A stretch of 64,000 nt of DNA from the NCBI RefSeq assembly GCF_001746295.1, contig NZ_MJAH01000002.1:782908-846907 (forward strand), read 5' to 3'. A model generated the notes under the pieces. That model was not told where the DNA came from, searched no databases, and saw only the letters and a program-made list of their open reading frames with translations. Positions 54,343 through 63,939 of the stretch are shown one piece after another. Both the position numbers and the translations under genes were made by a program. The first letter of the stretch is position 1; each line of letters opens with the position of its first letter. The DNA comes from Streptomyces sp. LUP47B (lineage in GTDB: Bacteria > Actinomycetota > Actinomycetes > Streptomycetales > Streptomycetaceae).

Positions 54343-56096
54343 AGCGGCGGCTCCAGTCGTGCGATCGCCCGGAGTGCCTTCGGCGCCCACCGGGCCAGGG
54401 CGCGCGTGCCGCGGGCCTCGGGTGTGACCGGTACGACGGCCTGGTTGCGCACGACCGCTCGCAGGATCGCGTCGGCGACCTTCTCGGGCGGGTAGTTCCG
54501 CAGTCCGTAGAGGCGGGCCGTGCGTTTCTGCCGGCGTTTCTCCTCGTCGGCGTTGACGCCCGCGAAGCGCGCTGTGGAGGTGATGTTGGTGTTGACGAAG
54601 CCGGGGCAGATGGCGCTCACGCCGATGCCGCGGCCCGCGAGTTCGGCGCGCAGGCTCTCGCTGAGCATGAGGACGGCCGCCTTGGAGGTGCCGTAGGCGG
54701 ACAGTGCCCTGGAGGGCTGGTAGGCGGCCGCCGAGGCGGTGTTGACGATGTGGCCGCCCTGTCCGCGCTCCGCCATCTGCTTGCCGAAGAGCCGGCAGCC
54801 GTGGATGACGCCCCACAGGTTGACGTCGAGGACCTTCTTCCAGTCCTCGGTGGTGGTGTCGAAGAAGGAGCCGCCGAGGCCGATTCCGGCGTTGTTGACC
54901 AGGACGTCCACCACGCCGTACTCGGCGGCGACCTTGTTGGCGAGTTTCTCCATGGCCTGTTCGTCGGAGACGTCGACGGTCTCTGCCCAGGCCTCGGGGG
55001 CGCCGACCAGCCGGGACAGTTCCGCGGTGCGGGCGGCGGCCTCGGCGTCCCGGTCGACGGCGACCACGCGCGCGCCGGCCTCCGCGAAGGCGAATGCCGT
55101 GGCGCGGCCGATGCCGCTGCCCGCGCCGGTGACCAGCACGAGCTGTCCGCCGAACCGGTCGGCGTACTTCCCGGTCGCCCGCACAGCGGTCCGGCCGCCT
55201 TCGACGGACGTCACGAACTCCGTGATCCACGCGCAGAGCTGGTCCGGGCGTGAGCGCGGGATCCAGTGCTTGGCGGGGAGGGTGCGCCGGGTCAGCTGTG
55301 GTGCCCACTGCTCCAGGCCGTCGCAGAGTTTCTCCGAGAGGAACGCGTCCCCCAGGGGCGTGATGAGCTGCACGGGCGCGTGTGCGTACGCGTCGGTGCG
55401 CGGGCGGCGCAGCCGGGACCGGACGTTGTCCCGGTACAGCCACGCGCCGTGGGCCGCGTCGGTGGGCAGCGAGGAGGTCGGATAACCGTCGGCGGGGACC
55501 TTCTCGACGCTCTCCAGGAGGCGCGGCCAGAGCTTTCCGAGCGGACCGCGCCAGGCCAGTTCGGGCAGGCCGGGGGTGTGCAGCAGGTAGACGTACCAGG
55601 ATTTGGCGCTCTGTCCGAGCAGCTGGCCGACCCGGCGCGGGGTGGGGCGCCTGAGGCGTCCGGCGATCCAGTGGCCGAGGTGGTCGAGGGACGGTCCGGA
55701 CATCGAGGTGAAGGACGCGATGCGCCCCTCGGTGCGCGCGACGGTGACGAACTCCCAGGACTGCACCGAGCCCCAGTCGTGTCCGACCAGGTGCACGGGC
55801 CGGTCCGGGCTGACGGCGTCCGCGACGGCCAGGAAGTCGTCCGTCAGCTTCTCCAGGGTGAACCCGCCGCGCAGCGGCTTCGGTGCCGTCGACCGGCCGT
55901 GGCCCCGGACGTCGTAGAGGACGACGTGGAAGCGGTCGGCGAGCCGGGTCGCGACCTCGGACCAGACCTCCTTGCTGTCCGGGTAGCCGTGCACCAGAAC
56001 CACGGTCGGCCGGCCCGGGTCGCCCAGTTCGGCCACGCACAGTTCGATGCCACCGGTCCGTACCCGGCGCTCCCGCGCACCTTTCAGCAAGCTCAC
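54339..56096 (-). CDS. Alpha/beta-hydrolase - short-chain dehydrogenase fusion (EphD-like)
   Basis: 585 residues in two enzymes. Residues 10-295 are an epoxide-hydrolase-type alpha/beta hydrolase: HGYPD oxyanion loop at 36-40, nucleophile Asp107 in GHDWGS, and His277 as base. Residues 315-585 are an SDR: TGAGSGIG at 323-330, NNAG at 401-404, Ser near 455, Tyr468-x3-Lys472. The order is that of mycobacterial EphD, linked to mycolic acid metabolism, although Streptomyces has no mycolates. GTG 56096 overlaps the stop codon of the M24 gene (GTGA). The product of one domain may feed the other. Confidence 0.88.
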   Translation of the reverse strand: MSLLKGARERRVRTGGIELCVAELGDPGRPTVVLVHGYPDSKEVWSEVATRLADRFHVVLYDVRGHGRSTAPKPLRGGFTLEKLTDDFLAVADAVSPDRPVHLVGHDWGSVQSWEFVTVARTEGRIASFTSMSGPSLDHLGHWIAGRLRRPTPRRVGQLLGQSAKSWYVYLLHTPGLPELAWRGPLGKLWPRLLESVEKVPADGYPTSSLPTDAAHGAWLYRDNVRSRLRRPRTDAYAHAPVQLITPLGDAFLSEKLCDGLEQWAPQLTRRTLPAKHWIPRSRPDQLCAWITEFVTSVEGGRTAVRATGKYADRFGGQLVLVTGAGSGIGRATAFAFAEAGARVVAVDRDAEAAARTAELSRLVGAPEAWAETVDVSDEQAMEKLANKVAAEYGVVDVLVNNAGIGLGGSFFDTTTEDWKKVLDVNLWGVIHGCRLFGKQMAERGQGGHIVNTASAAAYQPSRALSAYGTSKAAVLMLSESLRAELAGRGIGVSAICPGFVNTNITSTARFAGVNADEEKRRQKRTARLYGLRNYPPEKVADAILRAVVRNQAVVPVTPEARGTRALARWAPKALRAIARLEPPL

Positions 56097-56935
56097 GTCG
56101 CCTCCGCCCAGCGCCGCACGTGCGGCAGATCGTCGTCCAGCCAGAAGGCGCTCTGCTCGGGGTCCCTGGAGTCGGTGACGACCAGGATCTCCTCGAACTT
56201 CGCGCCGGTGCCCCGGAATCCGAGGTGGGGTTCGACCGCCCACAGGCCCGGCCGCGGCGGATGGTCGGAGAAGCGGTACGGCGACCACAGGGGCGACCAG
56301 CCCTCGCGGTGGCCGTGCAGCGCGTCCGCGGCCAGGCCCTTCAGGGACTGGGTGCCGAACCCGAAGACGTGCGGTGACCAGCGGCGCTGCTTGACCTGGT
56401 CGACCTTGTGGGCGATCACGCCGAAGGGGTACGCGCGGTGCCGGTTGGCGTAGCCCTGGCGGACCATGAGGCGGTCCACGTCCTCGTGGATCTCGCGCAG
56501 CGACCGCCGCTCACGGACCTCGCGCAGGATCAGCTCGCGGTGCGCCTCGAGGTCGGCCATCAGTCTGTCCTGGACGGGGTTGATCCCCAGCGAGCCGGAG
56601 TAGCCGATGTCGGCGGTGAAGCCCTCGTACACCGGGGCCATGTCCAGGATGAACGGCATGCCGGGCGCCAGGCGGCGGTCGCTCGGGAAGAACTGCAGCG
56701 GAACGCGGAAGCCCGTGAACGCCGTACGGTCACCGAACCAGGCGAACGGCAGATGGAACCAGTCCCGTACGCCCCGCTCGCGCAGCCACTCGCGCTGCAT
56801 CCGGGCGGCCTGCCGCTCGCTCACGCCGGGCTCCAGACGGGCCGCGATCGCCTCCGCGCACTCGTAGGCGAGGCGCTGGACCTGCCTGAATCCCCGCAAT
56901 CGGGTGGAGAGTTCGCTGTTCGCTGCCGTCGTCAT
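56093..56935 (-). CDS. M24-family metallopeptidase-like protein
   Basis: A 280-residue pita-bread fold protein. The five M24 metal ligands can be placed: Asp98 (FILDMAP), Asp109 (FTADIGYS), His176 (GVIAHKV), Glu235 (AVEPHLG) and Glu249 (KFEEIL). The His motif departs from the usual GHG, so substrate specificity is uncertain and it may not be a Xaa-Pro peptidase. First gene of the coupled operon; ATG 56935 follows GACGAGG. Confidence 0.82.
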   Translation of the reverse strand: MTTAANSELSTRLRGFRQVQRLAYECAEAIAARLEPGVSERQAARMQREWLRERGVRDWFHLPFAWFGDRTAFTGFRVPLQFFPSDRRLAPGMPFILDMAPVYEGFTADIGYSGSLGINPVQDRLMADLEAHRELILREVRERRSLREIHEDVDRLMVRQGYANRHRAYPFGVIAHKVDQVKQRRWSPHVFGFGTQSLKGLAADALHGHREGWSPLWSPYRFSDHPPRPGLWAVEPHLGFRGTGAKFEEILVVTDSRDPEQSAFWLDDDLPHVRRWAEAT

Positions 56936-56984
56936 GCCGCCTCGTCCCCGTCGACTGCGGTACGTGCCCGTAACGTGACACTGG

Positions 56985-57015
56985 CGAATGTGACAGTTGT
57001 CAGAGGCTGCGTCAA
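56985..57015 (-). promoter_or_regulatory. MerR-type promoter of the M24-EphD-diiron-MerR operon
   Basis: On the minus strand: TTGACG (57010-57015), 19-bp spacer, CATTCG (56985-56990). The spacer contains the dyad TGACA-N2-TGTCA at 56991-57002. A dyad inside an overlong 19-bp spacer is the hallmark of promoters activated by MerR proteins. Confidence 0.55.
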
Positions 57016-57031
57016 TAGGGCCGGGACGGGC

Positions 57032-57058
57032 TGTGGAAAAACCTGCCGATGTGGAAAA
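57032..57058 (-). promoter_or_regulatory. Two weak DnaA-box-like sites
   Basis: TTTTCCACA occurs twice on the minus strand, at 57032-57040 and 57050-57058, each one mismatch from TTATCCACA and 18 bp apart. They lie in the divergent spacer between the M24 operon and the ABC operon. Confidence 0.3.
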
Positions 57059-57164
57059 CGGAGGCCGCGTTGTTCTACTTCAGGGTGACCCCTAGGTGCC
57101 CGTACATCTGGAGTCTGATGCCGATGCAGCTCTGCGGGGTGACGACCTGAGTGGTCCGCGTCAC

Positions 57165-57178
57165 TACTGTCGACGACG
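57165..57178 (+). promoter_or_regulatory. Leaderless promoter of the ABC operon
   Basis: TACTGT at 57165-57170, then 7 nt, then GTG 57178. No ribosome site precedes this start. Confidence 0.45.
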
Positions 57179-58149
57179 TGACTGTGATCGCGACCGAAAG
57201 CCTGAGCAAGCGGTTCCCCCGGGTGACCGCTCTTGACCGGCTCTCCTTGGACGTCGGACCCGGTGTGACCGGACTCGTCGGAGCCAACGGAGCCGGCAAG
57301 TCCACCATGATCAAGATCCTTTTGGGTCTGTCCCCCGCCTCCGAGGGCCGTGCCGAAGTGCTCGGGCTCGACGTCGCGACCAAGGGCGCCGCCATCCGCG
57401 AGCGTGTCGGCTACATGCCGGAACACGACTGCCTGCCGCCGGACGTCTCGGCCACCGAGTTCGTCGTGCACATGGCCCGCATGTCCGGTCTGCCGCCCAC
57501 CGCCGCGCGCGAGCGCACCGCGGACACCCTGCGCCATGTCGGCCTGTACGAGGAGCGCTACCGCCCCATCGGCGGCTACTCCACCGGCATGAAGCAGCGA
57601 GTGAAGCTCGCGCAGGCCCTGGTGCACGACCCGCAGCTGGTCTTCCTCGACGAGCCGACCAACGGCCTCGACCCGGTCGGCCGCGACGACATGCTGGGCC
57701 TGATCCGCCGTATCTACACCGACTTCGGCATCTCGGTCCTGGTGACCTCGCACCTCCTGGGCGAACTCGAGCGCACCTGCGACCACGTCGTCGTCATCGA
57801 CGGCGGCAAGCTCCTGCGCTCCAGCTCCACCACCGACTTCACCCAGACCACGACGACCCTCGCGGTCGAGGTCACCGACACCGACGAGCACCCGGACGGC
57901 ACCCGCGCGGTGCGCGAGGTGCTCCACGCGCGCGGGGTGGAGGTCCTCGACTCCCAGAGCGGTCTGCCGGGCGCCGGCCGCATCCTGCTGCTGACCGCAC
58001 AGGGCGAGGAGACCTACGACCTCGTCCGGGACGTCGTCGCCGACCTCGGTCTCGGCCTGGTGCGCATGGAGCAGCGCAGGCACCACATCTCGGAAGTCTT
58101 CACGAACGAGGACGAGCAGCGGAAGGAGGCCGTCGGCCATGGCAGTTGA
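57178..58149 (+). CDS. ABC transporter ATPase (first of two)
   Basis: A 323-residue ABC-2-type ATPase: Walker A GANGAGKST (about 37-45), signature GYSTGMKQR, Walker B LVFLDEPTNGLDP. A C-terminal extension of about 90 residues follows the ATPase domain. Four genes follow in one frame-overlapping or closely spaced set (two ATPases, two permeases), so this probably pairs with the permease at 58139. Substrate unknown. Confidence 0.9.
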   Translation: MTVIATESLSKRFPRVTALDRLSLDVGPGVTGLVGANGAGKSTMIKILLGLSPASEGRAEVLGLDVATKGAAIRERVGYMPEHDCLPPDVSATEFVVHMARMSGLPPTAARERTADTLRHVGLYEERYRPIGGYSTGMKQRVKLAQALVHDPQLVFLDEPTNGLDPVGRDDMLGLIRRIYTDFGISVLVTSHLLGELERTCDHVVVIDGGKLLRSSSTTDFTQTTTTLAVEVTDTDEHPDGTRAVREVLHARGVEVLDSQSGLPGAGRILLLTAQGEETYDLVRDVVADLGLGLVRMEQRRHHISEVFTNEDEQRKEAVGHGS

Positions 58150-59047
58150 GAACCCGGTCACCGCCCCCTCGGGCGACCAGACCCGCATCCACAACATCGG
58201 CTACCGCACCTACGACGGCCCTCGCCTCGGCCGCTCCTACGCCACCCGCTCGCTCTACTCGCAGTCCCTGCGCGGCGCCTATGGCCTCGGCCGCTCGGTG
58301 AAGTCCAAGGTGCTGCCGATGCTCTTGTTCGTCGTGATGTGCGTGCCCGCGGCCATCATGGTGGCCGTCGCGGTCGCCACGAAGGCGAACGACCTGCCCG
58401 TCGACTACACGCGCTACGCGATCATCATGCAGGCCGTCATCAGTCTGTACGTCGCCTCGCAGGCCCCGCAGTCCGTCTCGCGCGACCTGCGCTTCAAGAC
58501 CGTGCCGCTCTACTTCTCGCGGCCCATCGAGACCGCGGACTACGTGCGCGCGAAGTACGCGGCACTGGCCACTGCGATGTTCATCCTGACCGCCGCCCCG
58601 CTGATCGTGCTCTATGTGGGCGCGCTGCTGGCCAAGCTGGACTTCGCCGACCAGACCAAGGGGTTCGGGCAGGGACTCGTCTCCGTGGCGCTGCTCTCGC
58701 TGCTCTTCGCCGGTATCGGCCTGGTCATCGCGTCAATCACCCCTCGCCGCGGCTTCGGCATCGCGGCGGTGATCGCCGTGCTGACCATCTCCTACGGCGC
58801 GGTCTCCACCGTCCAGGCGATCGCCGACGCCCAGGGCAGCTCCGGCGCCATCCCGTGGATCGGCCTGTTCTCGCCGGTCACGCTCATCGACGGTCTGCAG
58901 TCCGCGTTCCTCGGCGCGAGCTCGGCGTTCCCGGGAGCGGTCGGCCCGTCGAACGGTGAGGGCGTGGTCTACGTCCTGGCCGTCCTCGGCCTGATCGCCG
59001 CCAGTTATGGCCTCCTGATGCGCCGCTACAAGAAGGTGGGACTGTGA
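58139..59047 (+). CDS. ABC-2-type permease (first of two)
   Basis: A 302-residue membrane protein with an N-terminal cytoplasmic segment (HNIGYRTYDGPRLGR) and about six helices. ATG 58139 follows AAGGAGG and overlaps the first ATPase gene by 11 bp. The 'RFKTVPLYFSRPIETADYV' block resembles permeases of bacitracin/lipid-type ABC-2 exporters. Confidence 0.88.
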   Translation: MAVENPVTAPSGDQTRIHNIGYRTYDGPRLGRSYATRSLYSQSLRGAYGLGRSVKSKVLPMLLFVVMCVPAAIMVAVAVATKANDLPVDYTRYAIIMQAVISLYVASQAPQSVSRDLRFKTVPLYFSRPIETADYVRAKYAALATAMFILTAAPLIVLYVGALLAKLDFADQTKGFGQGLVSVALLSLLFAGIGLVIASITPRRGFGIAAVIAVLTISYGAVSTVQAIADAQGSSGAIPWIGLFSPVTLIDGLQSAFLGASSAFPGAVGPSNGEGVVYVLAVLGLIAASYGLLMRRYKKVGL

Positions 59048-59955
59048 CCACGCTCCAGATCGACCATGTCTCCCGCTGGTTCGGCAACGTGGTCGCCGTC
59101 AACGACATCACCATGACGATCGGCCCCGGCGTCACCGGCCTCCTCGGCCCCAACGGCGCCGGAAAGTCCACCCTCATCAACATGATGGGCGGCTTCCTCG
59201 CCCCGTCCACCGGCACCGTCACCCTCGACGGGCAGCAGGTGTGGCGCAACGAGGCCATCTACAAACACATCGGCATCGTCCCCGAGCGCGAGGCGATGTA
59301 CGACTTCCTCACCGGCCGCGAATTCGTCGTCGCCAACGCCGAGTTGCACGGCCTGGGGGCCAAGGCCGCCCAGAAGGCGCTGGCCACGGTCGAGATGGAG
59401 TACGCGCAGGACCGCAAGATCTCGACGTACTCCAAGGGCATGCGCCAGCGCGTGAAGATGGCGTCCGCCCTGGTCCACGACCCCTCGCTGCTCCTGCTCG
59501 ACGAACCGTTCAACGGCATGGACCCCCGCCAGCGCATGCAGCTCATGGACCTGCTGCGGCGCATGGGCGACGAGGGCCGTACCGTGCTGTTCTCCTCGCA
59601 CATCCTGGAAGAGGTCGAGCAGCTCGCCTGGCACATCGAGGTCGTCGTCGCGGGCCGGCACGCGGCCAGCGGTGACTTCCGCAGGATCCGCCGCCTGATG
59701 ACGGACCGTCCGCACCGCTACCTGGTGCGTTCCAGCGACGACCGGGCCCTCGCGGCCGCGCTGATCGCCGACCCGTCGACCTCCGGCATCGAAGTCGACC
59801 TGGCGGAGGGCGCGTTGCGCATCGAGGCGGTCGACTTCGGCCGTTTCACGGCGCTGTTGCCCAAGGTCGCGCGCGACCACGGCATCCGGCTGCTCACGGT
59901 CTCGCCGTCCGACGAGTCCCTCGAGTCCGTCTTCTCGTATCTTGTCGCGGCGTAG
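59044..59955 (+). CDS. ABC transporter ATPase (second)
   Basis: 303 residues: Walker A GPNGAGKST, signature YSKGMRQR, Walker B LLLLDEPFNGMDP. GTG 59044 overlaps the permease stop (GTGA). Its C-terminal part (about 215-303) differs from that of the first ATPase, so the two are not a recent duplication. Confidence 0.9.
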   Translation: MTTLQIDHVSRWFGNVVAVNDITMTIGPGVTGLLGPNGAGKSTLINMMGGFLAPSTGTVTLDGQQVWRNEAIYKHIGIVPEREAMYDFLTGREFVVANAELHGLGAKAAQKALATVEMEYAQDRKISTYSKGMRQRVKMASALVHDPSLLLLDEPFNGMDPRQRMQLMDLLRRMGDEGRTVLFSSHILEEVEQLAWHIEVVVAGRHAASGDFRRIRRLMTDRPHRYLVRSSDDRALAAALIADPSTSGIEVDLAEGALRIEAVDFGRFTALLPKVARDHGIRLLTVSPSDESLESVFSYLVAA

Positions 59956-59965
59956 GAGGCCGAAG

Positions 59966-60685
59966 ATGTACGACCCCACAGTCGCCCGACTCACCTATCG
60001 GGCCCTGCTCGGCCGCCGCCGGGCCCTCATCCTGGGCGCCCTGCCCTTGCTGCTGATCGCGATCTCCGTGATCGTGCGCGCCCTCGTCGGCGCCGACGAC
60101 CAGACCGCCTCGGACCTGCTGGGCGGGCTCGCGCTCGCCACCATGGTGCCGATCATCGGCGTCATCGCGGGAACCGGCGCGATCGGGCCGGAGATCGACG
60201 ACGGCTCGGTGGTGTACCTGCTGTCCAAGCCGGTCAAGCGGCCGACGATCATCTTCACCAAGCTGATCGTGGCGATCGCGGTGACGATGGTGTTCTCGGC
60301 CCTGCCGACGCTGATCGCGGGATTCATCCTCAACGGCAACGGCCAGCAGATCGCCGTCGCCTACACGGTGGCCGCGCTGGTCTCCTCGATCGCCTACGCG
60401 GCGCTCTTCCTGCTGCTCGGCACGGTGTCGCGGCACGCGGTGGTCTTCGGGCTGGTCTACGCGCTGGTCTGGGAAGCCCTGTTCGGCTCCCTGGTCGCCG
60501 GGGCGAGGACCCTGAGCGTCCAGCAGTGGTCGCTGGCCGTCGCCCACAAGGTCGCGGGCGGGGACCTGGTCACCTCGGACGTCGGACTTCCGACGGCCAC
60601 GGTGCTGCTGGTCGTGGTGACCGTCCTCGCCACCTGGTACGCGGGGCAGAAGCTGCGGTCGCTGACGCTGGCGGGCGAGGAGTAG
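59966..60685 (+). CDS. ABC-2-type permease (second)
   Basis: A 239-residue membrane protein with six hydrophobic segments and the block EIDDGSVVYLLSKPVKR typical of ABC-2 permeases of the NosY/YhaP group. ATG 59966 follows TAGGAGG and lies 10 bp after the second ATPase. Ends the operon. Confidence 0.88.
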   Translation: MYDPTVARLTYRALLGRRRALILGALPLLLIAISVIVRALVGADDQTASDLLGGLALATMVPIIGVIAGTGAIGPEIDDGSVVYLLSKPVKRPTIIFTKLIVAIAVTMVFSALPTLIAGFILNGNGQQIAVAYTVAALVSSIAYAALFLLLGTVSRHAVVFGLVYALVWEALFGSLVAGARTLSVQQWSLAVAHKVAGGDLVTSDVGLPTATVLLVVVTVLATWYAGQKLRSLTLAGEE

Positions 60686-60735
60686 GCGCTCCTGACGAAC
60701 CACTGATGTCCCGCTTACTGACAGGGACTTCATCC

Positions 60736-60756
60736 TTGTCCGGGCAGACTGGACAA
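60736..60756. promoter_or_regulatory. Inverted repeat upstream of the 65-residue gene
   Basis: TTGTCC-N9-GGACAA, 37 bp before the start codon of the small gene. Possible operator or promoter element; no regulator assigned. Confidence 0.3.
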
Positions 60757-60792
60757 AGGGGAACGTTCGGCTGCGAGTCGAAGGGAACGGGC

Positions 60793-60990
60793 ATGGCAGA
60801 CGACTGGGACGACCTCGTCCTGGACGAGGACTTCATACAGTCCGCGGGGACGACCGAGCCGTCTGCCCGCGCCCGGATGCTGGCGGCGCGCTGGCGTGAC
60901 GAGGAGCCCGAACCGCAGCCCTGGCGCTCCGACGAGCCGCCCGCGGGGTGGTTCTTCAGCAAGCGCCGTCGGCGCTGGCGGCGCCGGTAG
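60793..60990 (+). CDS. Small acidic/basic protein of unknown function
   Basis: 65 residues: an acidic N-terminal half (DDWDDLVLDEDF) and a strongly basic end (SKRRRRWRRR), so charge is split sharply. ATG 60793 follows AAGGGA at 7 nt. A SAGTTEPSARARMLAARW segment suggests a short helix. It is conserved in context in Streptomyces, but I cannot name a family. Confidence 0.6.
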   Translation: MADDWDDLVLDEDFIQSAGTTEPSARARMLAARWRDEEPEPQPWRSDEPPAGWFFSKRRRRWRRR

Positions 60991-61052
60991 GCTCGAACAC
61001 ACGGCCGCATTTAATCGGTGGCGCCCAACCCGTCGTACAGGCAGAGTGGTTG

Positions 61053-61603
<551 letters not shown>

Positions 61604-62407
61604 TCAGCCGAGCAACCGCTCCAGTACCACCGCGATCCCGTCCTCCTCGTTGGAGGACGTCACCTCGTCGGCGACCGCCTTCAGCTCCTCGTGCGCGTCC
61701 GCCATCGCCACGCCGTACGAGGCCCAGGCGAACATCGGGAGGTCGTTGGGCATGTCACCGAAGGCGATCGTGTCCGCGGCCTTCACTCCCAGGCGGCGAG
61801 CGGCCAGCGACAGGCCCGTGGCCTTCGACAGGCCCAGCGGCAGCAGTTCGACGATGCCCTGGCCCGCCATCGCGACCGAGACGAAACCGCCCGCGGCCCG
61901 AACGGCGGCCTGCGCCAACTCGTCGTCCGACAGCTCCGGATGCTGGATGTAGATCTTGTTCAGCGGGGCGGCCCACAGATCCGACGCGTCCGTGAACGGC
62001 GTCGACGGCAAGGCGCCCGTCACCGCATACCCCGGTCCGACCATCACGTCGCCGTCGAGGCCGTCGCGGCTCGCCGCCAGGTACAGCGGGCCGACCTCCG
62101 CCTCGATCTTCGCGAGGGCCACGCCGGCCAGCTGCCGGTCCAACGTCACCGACGTCAGCAGACGGTGCTCGCCGGCGTCGTACACCTGTGCGCCCTGGGC
62201 GCAGACCGCGAGGCCGTCGTAGCCGAGGTCGTCGAGGATGTGCCTCGTCCACGGGGCCCCGCGTCCCGTCACGACGATGTGGACGGCGCCCGCCGCGGTG
62301 GCCGCGGCGAGCGCGTCACGGGTGCGCTGCGAGACCGACTCGTCGGAGCGCAGGAGCGTTCCGTCGAGGTCGGTCGCGATCAGTCGGTACGGAAAGCCAC
62401 CGCTCAC
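61604..62407 (-). CDS. HAD phosphatase, Cof/IIB type
   Basis: 267 residues with [16 protein letters not shown], the SKATGL motif III region and [10 protein letters not shown]. It is the same subfamily as the gene at 49438-50304, with about the same length and order of motifs. GTG 62407 overlaps the serS stop (GTGA), so it is translationally coupled to seryl-tRNA synthetase. Substrate unknown; the longer frame to 62533 is a shadow. Confidence 0.88.
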   Translation of the reverse strand: MSGGFPYRLIATDLDGTLLRSDESVSQRTRDALAAATAAGAVHIVVTGRGAPWTRHILDDLGYDGLAVCAQGAQVYDAGEHRLLTSVTLDRQLAGVALAKIEAEVGPLYLAASRDGLDGDVMVGPGYAVTGALPSTPFTDASDLWAAPLNKIYIQHPELSDDELAQAAVRAAGGFVSVAMAGQGIVELLPLGLSKATGLSLAARRLGVKAADTIAFGDMPNDLPMFAWASYGVAMADAHEELKAVADEVTSSNEEDGIAVVLERLLG

Positions 62408-63681
62408 TTGGCGACCGGTTCCAGCAGTTCCCGGCCGCCCAGGTACGGACGCAGCACCTCGGGCACCCGCACCGAGCCGTCGGCCAGCTGGTGGTTCTCC
62501 AGGATCGCCACGATCGTGCGCGGTACGGCGCACAGTGTGCCGTTGAGCGTCGCCAGCGGCTGGATCTTCTTGCCGTCACGCATGCGGACGGACAGGCGGC
62601 GCGCCTGGAAGCCGTCGCAGTTGGAGGCCGAGGTCAGCTCGCGGTACTTGCCCTGGGTCGGGATCCACGCCTCGCAGTCGTACTTGCGGGACGCCGAGGC
62701 GCCGAGGTCGCCCGAGGCCACGTCGATGACCTGGAACGGCAGCTCCAGGCCGGTCAGCCACTGCTTCTCCCAGTCCAGGAGCCGCTTGTGCTCGTTCTCC
62801 GCGTCCTCGGGGGCGACGTACGAGAACATCTCGACCTTGTCGAACTGGTGCACGCGGAAGATGCCCCGGGTGTCCTTGCCGTAGGTGCCGGCCTCGCGGC
62901 GGAAGCATGGCGAGAAGCCGGCGTAGCGCAGCGGCAGCTTGTCGGCGTCGAGGATCTCGTCCATGTGGTACGCGGCGAGCGGGACCTCGGAGGTGCCGAC
63001 CAGGTAGTAGTCGTCCTTCTCCAGGTGGTACACGTTCTCCGCGGCCTGGCCGAGGAAGCCGGTGCCCTCCATGGCGCGGGGGCGGACCAGCGCGGGGGTG
63101 AGCATCGGGGTGAAGCCCGCCTCGGTGGCCTGCGCGATCGCCGCGTTGACGAGGGCGAGCTCCAGCAGGGCGCCGACGCCCGTCAGGTAGTAGAAGCGGG
63201 AGCCGGACACCTTGGCGCCGCGCTCGACGTCGATGGCGCCCAGCGCCTCGCCGAGCTCCAGGTGGTCCTTGGGCTCGAAGCCCTCGGCGCCGAAGTCGCG
63301 GATGGTGCCGTGCGTCTCCAGGACGACGAAGTCCTCCTCGCCGCCCACGGGGACGTCGGGGTGGACGAGGTTGCCGAGCTGCGACGCGAGGCGCTTGGTC
63401 TCCTCGTTGGCGTCGTTCTGCGCGGCCTCGGCTTCCTTGACGCCCGCCTTGAGCTGCTCCGCCTTCTTCAGGAGCTCGGCGCGCTCCTCCGGAGTGGCCT
63501 TGGGGATGAGCTTGCCGAGCGACCTCTGCTCGGAACGCAGCTCGTCGAAGCGGACGCCGGACGACCTGCGCCGCTCGTCGGCAGACAGGAGGGCGTCGAC
63601 GAGGGCGACGTCCTCTCCACGGGCGCGCTGGGACGCGCGCACTCGGTCGGGGTCCTCACGGAGCAGGCGAAGGTCAATCAC
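62404..63681 (-). CDS. serS: Seryl-tRNA synthetase
   Basis: A 425-residue class II synthetase. It has the N-terminal coiled-coil arm, then motif 2 ([21 protein letters not shown]) and motif 3 (ALNGT-type region before the C-terminus), with [15 protein letters not shown] as the serine-pocket block. GTG 63681 is leaderless: TAGCCT (63689-63694, minus strand) is 7 nt upstream. ATG/GTG codons further up (63723) have no support. Confidence 0.96.
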   Translation of the reverse strand: MIDLRLLREDPDRVRASQRARGEDVALVDALLSADERRRSSGVRFDELRSEQRSLGKLIPKATPEERAELLKKAEQLKAGVKEAEAAQNDANEETKRLASQLGNLVHPDVPVGGEEDFVVLETHGTIRDFGAEGFEPKDHLELGEALGAIDVERGAKVSGSRFYYLTGVGALLELALVNAAIAQATEAGFTPMLTPALVRPRAMEGTGFLGQAAENVYHLEKDDYYLVGTSEVPLAAYHMDEILDADKLPLRYAGFSPCFRREAGTYGKDTRGIFRVHQFDKVEMFSYVAPEDAENEHKRLLDWEKQWLTGLELPFQVIDVASGDLGASASRKYDCEAWIPTQGKYRELTSASNCDGFQARRLSVRMRDGKKIQPLATLNGTLCAVPRTIVAILENHQLADGSVRVPEVLRPYLGGRELLEPVAK

Positions 63682-63688
63682 GCGGTCA

Positions 63689-63694
63689 AGGCTA
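63689..63694 (-). promoter_or_regulatory. Leaderless promoter (-10) of serS
   Basis: TAGCCT read on the minus strand, 7 nt before GTG 63681, identical to the box before the HAD gene at 25016. Confidence 0.5.
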
Positions 63695-63874
63695 CCGGTG
63701 CGGGGATACGGCCCACGACTCACTATTCCCAGCCGTACCAGATCGTGGCTTACGTTCCGTTATGGGTTAATTGCGGCGTGTGTCAATGAAAAGCACCCGG
63801 ATCCCCGGGACGAAGCATGCGTGGGGAGTCGGGTTGACTGGACTCCCTTGTGGAGAGCGGGACTTGGCGCACGG

Positions 63875-63939
63875 TTGTCCACAGGAATCCCCACCCCTCA
63901 AAAAGTTATCCACAGGCTGTGCGGGAGATCTGTGGATTT
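63875..63939. promoter_or_regulatory. DnaA-box cluster upstream of serS
   Basis: The 63682-64000 spacer (319 bp) has no gene. It holds perfect TTGTCCACA (63875-63883), perfect TTATCCACA (63906-63914) and AAATCCACA on the minus strand (63931-63939). Confidence 0.6.
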
